DNA of 33,378 nt from Kiritimatiellia bacterium. Its GTDB lineage: Bacteria; Verrucomicrobiota; Kiritimatiellia; RFP12; UBA1067. Shown in pieces: positions 1-6,670 of the stretch. The position numbers and the translations under genes are program-made. How positions within the stretch are numbered: the first letter of the stretch is position 1; each line of letters starts with the position of its first letter. Below the pieces are notes generated by a model. That model saw nothing but the letters and a program-made list of their open reading frames with translations, was not told the origin of the DNA and searched no databases. The stretch lies in the NCBI GenBank assembly GCA_017542055.1, contig JAFXXW010000018.1:1-33378 (forward strand). Direction: 5' to 3'.

Positions 1-31
1 ACTCCTTGGTTGCTCCGAATGACATGTTCAT
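1..31 (-). CDS. 5' end of an unidentified gene leaving the window
   Basis: Only the first eight to ten codons are visible, running off the left edge. Read on the minus strand they give MNMSFGATKE if the ATG at 31-29 is used, or MSFGATKE from the ATG at 25-23. A GGAGG lies at 37-33, one nucleotide before the first ATG and seven before the second, so the second ATG fits Shine-Dalgarno spacing. The promoter at 66-38 puts the predicted transcript start near base 31, so the first ATG could instead serve as a leaderless start. The product cannot be identified from so few residues. Confidence 0.5.
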   Translation of the reverse strand, partial: MNMSFGATKE

Positions 32-37
32 TCCTCC

Positions 38-66
38 ATTATACTCTTTTTTCTCGTTGGTGTCCA
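38..66 (-). promoter_or_regulatory. Promoter of the left-edge minus-strand gene
   Basis: On the minus strand a TGGACA -35 box (66-61) is followed by a 17-bp spacer and a perfect TATAAT (43-38). It lacks the TG extension found in the other promoters here. The predicted start, about seven bases beyond the -10, falls at base 31, on the A of the first possible ATG. It is divergent from the rpmI promoter. Confidence 0.6.
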
Positions 67-164
67 TTCATTTGACGAACAAACTTGCTCCCCCCTTGCC
101 AGTTTTCGCCAATGGTGTCTTCTATTATAACGAACTGCGGAGAGAAGATTTTTGCTTTTGGGTA

Positions 165-194
165 TTGACTTTTGGGGCGTGAATATGATATAAT
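165..194 (+). promoter_or_regulatory. Promoter of rpmI-rplT
   Basis: TTGACT (165-170), an 18-bp spacer and TATAAT (189-194), with TG at 186-187 forming an extended -10 (TGATATAAT). The wider sequence TATGATATAATA recurs at other promoters in the window. The predicted start near base 201 leaves a leader of about 63 nt before rpmI. Confidence 0.85.
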
Positions 195-214
195 ACTCAC
201 TCAATCCATCTGGA

Positions 215-238
215 TCGGGCTAACAACCGACTGCCCGA
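215..238 (+). promoter_or_regulatory. Leader hairpin upstream of rpmI
   Basis: TCGGGC (215-220) pairs with GCCCGA (233-238) around a 12-nt loop in the rpmI 5' untranslated region, just before AAGGAG (244-249) and AAGG (251-254). Ribosomal protein L20 represses its own operon through leader RNA in E. coli and B. subtilis. Whether this hairpin has that role is inference; no pseudoknot resembling the known sites was recognised. Confidence 0.35.
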
Positions 239-263
239 CCGGCAAGGAGAAAGGAAAAACACA

Positions 264-461
264 ATGCCTAAGATGAAAACCAAGAAGTGCGCGGTGAAGC
301 GCATGAAAACGTCGGCTACAGGGAAAGTGATGCGTTCGCAGGCTGGCAAGAAGCACTTGAACAGCTGCAAGACGCGGGCGCGCAAGCGCAATCTCCGTGG
401 CTTGGCGGTCACCGACGATGGAGTAACCAAGACCATGCAGCGCATGCTGCAGGGCCGCTAA
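264..461 (+). CDS. rpmI: Ribosomal protein bL35
   Basis: A 65-residue, very basic protein of the usual bL35 length, beginning MPKMKTKKCAVKRMK. It contains the family pattern of Lys/Arg-rich segments around a T-A-T-G-K motif and ends in a short helix (TKTMQRMLQGR). It is a structural protein of the large ribosomal subunit. The start follows an AAGGAG/AAGG purine-rich site at 244-254. rplT follows 19 bp downstream, giving the conserved L35-L20 pair. The usual upstream partner infC (IF3) is absent; instead the pair has its own strong promoter and a divergent gene lies upstream. Confidence 0.95.
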   Translation: MPKMKTKKCAVKRMKTSATGKVMRSQAGKKHLNSCKTRARKRNLRGLAVTDDGVTKTMQRMLQGR

Positions 462-480
462 GCGATAGGAGGAAAAAGAA

Positions 481-828
481 ATGCGTGTTACCAATGCTCC
501 CGCTTCCCGCGAACGTCGCCGTCGCCGCCTCGAGCTGGCGAAAGGCTTCCGGGGTGCCCGTTCCAAACTGTTCCGTCAGGCTACCGAGGCCGTCGATCGC
601 GCGATGCGTTTGGCGACCGAGCACCGCAAGCTGAAGAAGCGCGATTTCCGTCAGCTCTGGATCGCCCGCGTCAACGCGGCCGCCCGGGCGGAAGGCATCA
701 GCTACTCCAAGCTCATCGCGGGTCTCACCAAGGCCGGCGTGGAACTCAACCGCAAGATGCTTTCCGAGATCGCCATCCAGGATCCCCAGGGCTTCAAGAC
801 GATCGTCGAGATCGCGAAGAACGCCTGA
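481..828 (+). CDS. rplT: Ribosomal protein bL20
   Basis: A 115-residue bL20, the normal length is about 117. It has the basic N-terminal extension rich in Arg (for example ERRRRRLELAKGF) that threads into 23S rRNA and guides early large-subunit assembly, followed by the globular C-terminal domain (ISYSKLIAGLTKAGVELNRK). A strong AGGAGG site (467-472) precedes the ATG. It is co-transcribed with rpmI. In model bacteria L20 is the autoregulator of this operon. Downstream lie an octamer repeat and an intrinsic terminator. Confidence 0.96.
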   Translation: MRVTNAPASRERRRRRLELAKGFRGARSKLFRQATEAVDRAMRLATEHRKLKKRDFRQLWIARVNAAARAEGISYSKLIAGLTKAGVELNRKMLSEIAIQDPQGFKTIVEIAKNA

Positions 829-840
829 GGCGTTTTCGCA

Positions 841-888
841 TTTACCGATTTACCGATTGATCGATTTACCGATTGACCGATGGACGGA
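841..888 (+). repeat. Six-unit imperfect octamer tandem repeat
   Basis: Six consecutive 8-bp units starting at 841: TTTACCGA, TTTACCGA, TTGATCGA, TTTACCGA, TTGACCGA and TGGACGGA. Three units are identical and the others differ by two or more bases, decaying toward the right. It lies between the rplT stop codon and the terminator, in non-coding DNA. It may be slippage-derived; no function can be assigned. Confidence 0.8.
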
Positions 889-897
889 AACCAAAGG

Positions 898-931
898 TGG
901 ACGCGCTTGAAGGGCGCGTCCATTTTCGCTT
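898..931 (+). terminator. Intrinsic terminator after rplT
   Basis: TGGACGCGC (898-906) and GCGCGTCCA (914-922) form a perfect 9-bp GC-rich stem with a 7-nt loop, followed by TTTTCGCTTT. It is the only clear intrinsic terminator in the window. It sits directly against the ATG at 933, so read-through could feed the next gene. Confidence 0.8.
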
Positions 932-932
932 T

Positions 933-1409
933 ATGAAACTCAAACTCAACAAAGAATTCGCCGTGCGCCATTTGGGCGTGGCGGTCTTGATGGCGGCGCT
1001 AGGCGGTTGGTTCGCCTACGACGGCTACGTGGCATACCCCGCCACGCCCGCGCAGGAACTGTACGCGAACGCGCATGGCGGGGAGTCGGCGGCGAGCCCG
1101 GAGCAGGCGGAAAAGTACAAGGCGTCGGCCATTCCCCGGCAGAAGCAGTTCATGGCCATCTGTTGGCTGTTTGCGCTGTATTTGGCGGCAAATGTGGGGT
1201 TTTTGGCGCGAAAATCGTTTTATCTCGACGGAAAAATCACCGACGTGGACGATCGCGACTGGGCCAAAAAGGGAATTTTGCGCTTCAAGGTGGACGGCAA
1301 AAAGACGGTGCTGGACGCCTGGCATCACGCGGGCGTGAAGGATCTGGCCGAAAAAATCCTGGCGCAAAATGAATTTTGCCCTTGCAATAGTCGCCAAATT
1401 ATGATATAA
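933..1409 (+). CDS. Small two-pass membrane protein, unknown function
   Basis: A 158-residue protein. It has a hydrophobic segment near residues 12-34 (around VAVLMAALGGWFAYDGY) and a second near 70-90 (around ICWLFALYLAANVGFLA), separated by a polar, probably extracytoplasmic loop. A soluble C-terminal part of about 65 residues follows, rich in short beta-like stretches (SFYLDGKITDVDDRD). I do not recognise the family. The ATG at 933 is chosen because it comes directly after the terminator stem; the alternative in-frame TTG at 873 would place the octamer repeat and the terminator inside the gene. Neither start has a Shine-Dalgarno site. The stop codon (1407-1409) lies inside the -10 box of the next gene's promoter. 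Confidence 0.65.
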   Translation: MKLKLNKEFAVRHLGVAVLMAALGGWFAYDGYVAYPATPAQELYANAHGGESAASPEQAEKYKASAIPRQKQFMAICWLFALYLAANVGFLARKSFYLDGKITDVDDRDWAKKGILRFKVDGKKTVLDAWHHAGVKDLAEKILAQNEFCPCNSRQIMI

Positions 1410-1410
1410 T
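1382..1410 (+). promoter_or_regulatory. Promoter of the 1422-12887 operon, overlapping the upstream stop codon
   Basis: TTGCAA (1382-1387), a 17-bp spacer and TATAAT (1405-1410), with TG at 1402-1403 (TGATATAAT). The TAA stop of the upstream gene is bases 1407-1409 of the -10 box. Only 11 bp separate the -10 from the ATG at 1422, so the predicted leader is about 4-6 nt. Confidence 0.8.
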
Positions 1411-1421
1411 ATAAGGTAACA

Positions 1422-3119
1422 ATGAAGACTAAAGTACGCATTACCGACACCACCCTGCGCGATGCCCACCAGTCTCTGTGGGCAACGAGAATGCGCACGG
1501 ATGACATTCTGAAAATCGCCGAGACCATCGACAACGCCGGCTACTATTCGCTGGAATGTTGGGGCGGCGCCACGTTCGACGTGTGCATGCGGTTCCTGCG
1601 GGAGAACCCGTGGGAGCGCTTGCGGCAGATCAAGGCGGTCTGCAAGAAGACGCCGCTGCAGATGCTGCTCCGGGGCCAGAACGTCCTCGGCTACAAGCAT
1701 TATCCGGACGACATGGTGGACCGTTTCGTGGCGCTGGCGTGCGAAAACGGCATGGACATCTTCCGGATTTTCGACGCGCTCAACGATCCGCGCAACCTGG
1801 AGCAGGCCATCAAGAGCGTGAAGAAGTACGGCGGCCACGCGCAGGGTACGATCAGCTACACGACTTCGCCGGTCCATACGGTGGAAGCGTACGTGAAGCT
1901 GGCCAAGGAGCAGGAGGCGATGGGCATCGACAGCCTCTGCATCAAGGACATGGCCGGCATTCTCACGCCGGGCGCGGCCCGCGAGCTGGTGGGGGCGATC
2001 AAGAGGAATCTGCCCGACATGCCCATCCAGATCCACTCGCACATGACGAGCGGCATGGCTACGGCCATGTATCTGGCGGCGGTGGAGGCCGGGGCCGGAT
2101 GCGTCGATTGCGCGATTTCCACGATGTCGAGCTTTTCCAGCCAGCCGCCTTGCGAAAGCGTCAAGACGATTTTGGAGTCGGAAGGTTTCGATACGGGGCT
2201 GGACCAGTCGGCCTTGCAGAAGATCAACGCGTATTTCAAGGAGCTCAAGTCCGTCCGTCAGCCGGCTTCGTCGGCGCGGGTGGAGGCGGTGGACGCGGGA
2301 GTCTTGGTGCATGCGATTCCGGGCGGCATGATCAGCAACCTCCGGAGCCAGCTGGCGCAGCAGGACGCGCTGGACCGGCTCCCCGAAGTGCTGGAGGAGC
2401 TGCCCAAGACGCGCGCCGACATGGGATATCCCCCGCTCGTCACGCCCACTTCGCAGATCGTGGGGGTGCAGTCGGTTCTCAACGTGTTGAGCGGCAAGCG
2501 CTACAGCATGGTGACGGACGAGACCAAGCGCTACGCGGCCGGCTACTACGGACGCACCCTGGCGCCCATCGAGCCCAAACTGCGCAAGAAACTGATGGGC
2601 GGCCTAAAACCCATCTCCTGCCGTCCGGCCGACCTTTTGAAGCCGGGCCTCGTGGAGGCGGCCAAGGCGCTCCCGCCCAATACGATCAAGGCGGAAGAGG
2701 ATATTTTGAGCTACGCCATGTTCCCGGAAGTGGCTTTGGGCTACTTCAAGTGGCGCAATACCGATCCCGCCAAGCGCGAGCCGATTCCGGCCGATCTGGA
2801 ACAGGCCAAGGCCGCAAGCGCGGCTCCGTCGGCTCCGGCGGCCAAGAGCGAGGCCAAGGCGGAAGCGTCCGGCGCGGCGCTCCCGCCCGGAACTCCGGTG
2901 CTGGCGCCGTTGAACGGCACGTTCTATCGCAGCGACGCTCCGGGCAAGCCGCCGATGGCGGCGGACGGCGCGCAAGTGAAAGCGGGAGCCGCGATTTGCG
3001 TGGTGGAGGCGATGAAACTTTTCAATCCCATCAAAGCTCCGTCGAACGGCAAGGTGACGTTCGTGGTGGAGCACGGCAAGCCGGTCTCCAAGGGCCAGGC
3101 GATCGCGGTAATCGGGTAA
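1422..3119 (+). CDS. oadA: Biotin-dependent carboxyltransferase (oxaloacetate decarboxylase alpha / PycB type) with a BCCP-like C-terminus
   Basis: A 565-residue protein. The N-terminal TIM-barrel carboxyltransferase domain (about 1-300) opens with ITDTTLRDAHQSLWATRM, the signature of the oxaloacetate decarboxylase alpha / pyruvate carboxylase B family. A conserved helical domain follows (about 300-455), then an Ala/Pro/Lys-rich linker (about 458-490), then a biotinyl domain (about 492-565) with EAMKLFN; Lys532 is the predicted biotin site. The biotinyl domain has the GTFYR and thumb-like segment of the acetyl-CoA carboxylase carrier AccB, which is unusual (see findings). It would transfer a carboxyl group between biotin and oxaloacetate/pyruvate. 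No beta or gamma subunit of a sodium pump is in the window, so decarboxylase versus carboxylase subunit is undecided. First gene of the operon. Confidence 0.85.
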   Translation: MKTKVRITDTTLRDAHQSLWATRMRTDDILKIAETIDNAGYYSLECWGGATFDVCMRFLRENPWERLRQIKAVCKKTPLQMLLRGQNVLGYKHYPDDMVDRFVALACENGMDIFRIFDALNDPRNLEQAIKSVKKYGGHAQGTISYTTSPVHTVEAYVKLAKEQEAMGIDSLCIKDMAGILTPGAARELVGAIKRNLPDMPIQIHSHMTSGMATAMYLAAVEAGAGCVDCAISTMSSFSSQPPCESVKTILESEGFDTGLDQSALQKINAYFKELKSVRQPASSARVEAVDAGVLVHAIPGGMISNLRSQLAQQDALDRLPEVLEELPKTRADMGYPPLVTPTSQIVGVQSVLNVLSGKRYSMVTDETKRYAAGYYGRTLAPIEPKLRKKLMGGLKPISCRPADLLKPGLVEAAKALPPNTIKAEEDILSYAMFPEVALGYFKWRNTDPAKREPIPADLEQAKAASAAPSAPAAKSEAKAEASGAALPPGTPVLAPLNGTFYRSDAPGKPPMAADGAQVKAGAAICVVEAMKLFNPIKAPSNGKVTFVVEHGKPVSKGQAIAVIG

Positions 3120-3141
3120 ATTTCAAGAGGAGGGCACTCGT

Positions 3142-4653
3142 ATGGCGACTAAGGGCAAGCGCAATCCGCGCATTTTGATCGTCACGCCGGAGATCACGTA
3201 TCTGCCGGAGGGCATGGGCAACCTGGCGGGCAAGATGAGCGCCAAGGCGGGCGGCATGGCGGACGTCAGCGCGTCGCTGGTGTCGGCGTTGCACCGGTTG
3301 GGGGCGGACGTGCACGTGGCGCTGCCGCACTATCGCCGGATGTTCCACGTCGAAACGGCCCAGCTCGTCAGCGAGGAGCTCCGCAAGTACAAGAGCCACC
3401 TGCCGGACGAGCGCATCCATTTGGCGGAGGACCGGTGCTTCTACTATCGCGACACGGTGTACGATCGCGGCGACGGCAACGTCAAGCTGGCGCTCGCCTT
3501 CCAGCGCGAGGTGATCAACAACTGCATCCCCTACATCCAGCCCGACCTCGTGCACTGCAACGACTGGATGACGGGTCTGGTGCCGGCGGCGGCGCGGCGC
3601 ATGGGCATTCCCAGCCTCTTCACCGTGCACAACATCCACACCCAGAAGCTCAACCTAGCGCAGATTGAGGATGCGGGCATCGACGCGGCCGAGTTCTGGC
3701 AGCACCTCTACTTCAGCTATCCGCCCTACAACTACGAGGAAAGCCGCAACAACAACCAGATCGATTTGCAGGCTTCCGGCATTTTCGGGGCGCACTTCAT
3801 CAACACGGTGTCGCCCACGTTCCTGCAGGAAATCGTGAACGGCTGGCATAGTTTCGTGCCGGACTCGATCCGCAACGAAATCCGGAACAAGTTCAACGCG
3901 GGTTGCGCCTCGGGCATCCTGAACGCGCCAGACAGCGCCGACAATCCCGCGATCGACGACAAGATTCCTTTCAAGTACGGTCCCGAGAACCATCGCGAGA
4001 TGAAGCGCAAGAACAAGCTGTCGCTGCAGCACGCGTTGGGGCTGGAGGAAAATCCGGACGCGCCGCTCTTCTTCTGGCCGAGCCGGCTCGATCCCGTCCA
4101 GAAGGGCCCGCAGCTGCTGACCGACATCGCCTATCGCTTCCTCTCCAAGTACTGGGATCAGGGCGCGCAGATCGCGGTGATCGCCAACGGACCCTATCAG
4201 CAGCCGTTCTGGGACATCCGCGAATTTCACGGCATCCAGGGTCGTCTCGGGGTGCACAACTTCGACGGACGCCTTTCGCAGCTCGGTTTCGCCGGCAGCG
4301 ACTTCACTTTCATGCCTTCGCTCTTCGAGCCGTGCGGACTGCCGCAGATGCAGGCGCCGATCTACGGTTCGCTTACGGTGGCGCACAACACGGGCGGTCT
4401 GCACGATACGGTGAACCCCCTCGATTGGCGCGCGCACACGGGCAACGGTTTCGTGTTCGACACGTACGATTCGGGCGGGCTCTTCTGGGCGATGGACCAG
4501 GCGATGGAGTTTTACATGCAGCCGGCGGACGTGCGCGAGGCCGAAATCCGGCGCATCATGGAAGAGTCGCTCAAGCGGTTCAACCACGAGGAATGCGCCA
4601 AGGAATACATCAAGATATACGAACAGATGCTTGATCGCCCGTTGGTGGCGTAA
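3142..4653 (+). CDS. glgA: Glycogen synthase, GT5 family
   Basis: A 503-residue GT-B glycosyltransferase. The N-terminal domain has a K-x-G-G-type motif (KAGGMADVSASL, Lys35) for binding the nucleotide sugar, and HCNDWMTGLVPA and FTVHNIHTQ typical of bacterial and plant starch/glycogen synthases. The C-terminal domain carries FFWPSRLDPVQKG and the conserved FMPSLFEPCGLPQMQA with a family glutamate. It elongates alpha-1,4-glucan from ADP-glucose or UDP-glucose. It follows oadA after 22 bp with a GAGGAGG ribosome site and precedes glgB by 12 bp, so the two form a glycogen synthesis pair. No glucose-1-phosphate adenylyltransferase is present here. Confidence 0.93.
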   Translation: MATKGKRNPRILIVTPEITYLPEGMGNLAGKMSAKAGGMADVSASLVSALHRLGADVHVALPHYRRMFHVETAQLVSEELRKYKSHLPDERIHLAEDRCFYYRDTVYDRGDGNVKLALAFQREVINNCIPYIQPDLVHCNDWMTGLVPAAARRMGIPSLFTVHNIHTQKLNLAQIEDAGIDAAEFWQHLYFSYPPYNYEESRNNNQIDLQASGIFGAHFINTVSPTFLQEIVNGWHSFVPDSIRNEIRNKFNAGCASGILNAPDSADNPAIDDKIPFKYGPENHREMKRKNKLSLQHALGLEENPDAPLFFWPSRLDPVQKGPQLLTDIAYRFLSKYWDQGAQIAVIANGPYQQPFWDIREFHGIQGRLGVHNFDGRLSQLGFAGSDFTFMPSLFEPCGLPQMQAPIYGSLTVAHNTGGLHDTVNPLDWRAHTGNGFVFDTYDSGGLFWAMDQAMEFYMQPADVREAEIRRIMEESLKRFNHEECAKEYIKIYEQMLDRPLVA

Positions 4654-4665
4654 GGGAGCGTCCGC

Positions 4666-6657
4666 ATGGCACATCTCCTGGACGACGGCATGCTCGCGCC
4701 TTACGAGGCGGCGATTCGCGGACGGGCGCAACATGCGTTCGATCGCGCCAACGAGCTTACGGGCGGCACGCAGAGCCTGGCGGACTGGGCTAGCGCGCAC
4801 GAGTATTTCGGGCTGCATTTGCGGGACGGCAAGTGGAAGTTCCGGGAGTGGGCGCCCAACGCCACCTCCATGTGGCTGGTGGGCGATTTTTCCAAGTGGA
4901 AACTCGATCCCAGGTTCCGTTGTCGCCGGAAACCCAAAAGCGACGTGTGGGAACTGACGGTAGACGCCAAGCGCATCAAGGACGGCGACAACTACCGGCT
5001 AGAGGTCCGCTGGAACGGGGGCGGGGGCGAGCGAATCCCCGCCTACGCCCGGTATGTGGTGCAGGACAAGGATACGGATCTCTTTTGCGCCAAGGTGTGG
5101 GCGCCCAAAAAGCCTTACGAGTGGAAGCACAAGGCGCCCGCGCGGCCCCAGACCACGCTCATCTACGAAGCGCACGTGGGGATGGCGTCGGAAGAGGAGA
5201 AGGTGGCGAGCTACCGGGAGTTCCGGGACAACATTCTCCCGCGCATCAAGAAGGCCGGCTACAACACCGTGCAGCTGATGGCAATCATGGAGCATCCGTA
5301 CTACGGGAGCTTCGGCTATCACGTGTCCAGCTTTTTCGCGGCGTCGTCGCGTTTCGGCACGCCCGATGACCTCAAGTCGCTCATCGACACCGCGCACGGG
5401 ATGGGGCTCCGAGTGATCATGGACCTCGTCCACTCCCATGCGGTCAAGAACGAGCGAGATGGTCTCGGGATGTTCGACGGCACCGACTACCAGTATTTTC
5501 ATGGCGGGGCCAAGGGGTGGCACCGGGCGTGGGACAGCCGCTGTTTCGACTACGGCAAGACGCAGGTGCTACACTTCCTCCTGTCCAACTGCCGCTTCTG
5601 GCTGGACGAGTATCGTTTCGACGGGTATCGTTTCGACGGGGTGACGTCCATGCTCTACTGGGATCACGGTCTCGGGACGGGCTTTTCCAACTACGGGATG
5701 TACTTCGACGGTTCGATGGACGACGACGCCTGGGCGTATCTGCAGATGGCCAACCGGGTGATCCACGAGTCGCATCCGGACGCCATCACCATCGCCGAGG
5801 ACGTTTCCGGCATGCCGGGTTGCGCGGCGCCGGCGTTGGATTGCGGCATCGGTTTCGATTTCCGGATGGCGATGGGGGAACCGGATTTCTGGTTCAAGCT
5901 GGCGGAGAAGGTGAAGGACGACGATTGGCCGATGGGCGGGATATTCTACGAACTCACCAACAAGCGGATGGAAGAGAAGGTGGTGAGCTACGTGGAGAGC
6001 CACGACCAGGCGCTGGTGGGCGGCAAGACTTTCTTCTTCCAGCTGGCGGACAGCGCCATCTACTACGGCATGGCGCAGGGCCAGAACGGGCTGGAGGTGG
6101 AGCGGGCGATCGCGCTACACAAGATGGCGCGGCTGGCCACGAGTTCGCTCAACGGCGGCGCGTACCTCAACTTCATGGGCAACGAATTCGGCCATCCGGA
6201 GTGGATCGACTTCCCTCGCGAGGGCAACGGCAACAGCTACGCCCACGCGAGGAGGCAGTGGTCGCTCCGGGACGATCCGGGACTCCGGTTCAAGGGGCTC
6301 GGGGACTTCGACGAAACGATGATCAACGCCATCAACCGTCCGTTCGCGCTCAACGCCACGCCGGTCAAGCTGGCGGCCAACGAGCCGGACAAGGTGCTGG
6401 CCTACGTGCGCGGCGACATGATGTTCGTGTTCAATTTCCATCCGACGCAGAGCTATACGGACTACGGGATCATCGTGCCGCCGGCCACCAGCTGGAAACA
6501 TTTCTTCGATACGGACGAAAAGCGTTTCGGCGGGCAGGGCAGGATCGAAAAGGGCGGCGACTATCTGCCGGAGCTCGTCGACAACGGCAAGGAGCTCGTC
6601 CAGCAGATAAAGCTTTACCTGCCGGCGCGCACTGCCATCGTGCTGAAGCGCAAATAG
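4666..6657 (+). CDS. glgB: 1,4-alpha-glucan branching enzyme, eukaryote-like GH13_8 type
   Basis: A 663-residue branching enzyme that makes alpha-1,6 branches in glycogen. A CBM48-like N-terminal domain (about 45-150, with FREWAPNATSMWLVGDF) precedes the GH13 barrel. The catalytic triad is visible: Asp324 in FRFDG-like YRFDGVTSM, Glu378 in TIAEDVSGMPG and Asp447 in VESHDQALVGGKT. The sequence follows the animal/plant/fungal enzyme rather than the E. coli type, for example IYEAHVGM, TVQLMAIMEH and NFMGNEFGHPEWIDFPREGN. The ATG at 4666 follows a GGGAG site. It is coupled to glgA. Residues 316-325 are encoded by a perfect 15-bp duplication, which matches the family's normal doubled xFDGxxFDG pattern. 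Confidence 0.95.
   Translation: MAHLLDDGMLAPYEAAIRGRAQHAFDRANELTGGTQSLADWASAHEYFGLHLRDGKWKFREWAPNATSMWLVGDFSKWKLDPRFRCRRKPKSDVWELTVDAKRIKDGDNYRLEVRWNGGGGERIPAYARYVVQDKDTDLFCAKVWAPKKPYEWKHKAPARPQTTLIYEAHVGMASEEEKVASYREFRDNILPRIKKAGYNTVQLMAIMEHPYYGSFGYHVSSFFAASSRFGTPDDLKSLIDTAHGMGLRVIMDLVHSHAVKNERDGLGMFDGTDYQYFHGGAKGWHRAWDSRCFDYGKTQVLHFLLSNCRFWLDEYRFDGYRFDGVTSMLYWDHGLGTGFSNYGMYFDGSMDDDAWAYLQMANRVIHESHPDAITIAEDVSGMPGCAAPALDCGIGFDFRMAMGEPDFWFKLAEKVKDDDWPMGGIFYELTNKRMEEKVVSYVESHDQALVGGKTFFFQLADSAIYYGMAQGQNGLEVERAIALHKMARLATSSLNGGAYLNFMGNEFGHPEWIDFPREGNGNSYAHARRQWSLRDDPGLRFKGLGDFDETMINAINRPFALNATPVKLAANEPDKVLAYVRGDMMFVFNFHPTQSYTDYGIIVPPATSWKHFFDTDEKRFGGQGRIEKGGDYLPELVDNGKELVQQIKLYLPARTAIVLKRK
5611..5640 (+). 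repeat. 15-bp perfect tandem duplication within glgB
   Basis: TATCGTTTCGACGGG occurs twice in tandem (5611-5625, 5626-5640), encoding YRFDG twice. Eukaryotic branching enzymes have a related doublet at this place (roughly KFDGFRFDG), so the protein is normal and only the identical codon choice is notable. Confidence 0.9.
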
Positions 6658-6670
6658 GGTGGGGGTCGCC

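Noticed and set aside
841-888. A CRISPR array or att site at the octamer repeat
   Set aside because: Units are 8 bp with no spacers, no nearby cas or integrase gene, and units degrade steadily; it is a short tandem repeat.
5611-5640. A frameshift or recent insertion damaging glgB
   Set aside because: The 15-bp duplication keeps frame and the resulting YRFDGYRFDG matches the doublet in eukaryote-type enzymes.
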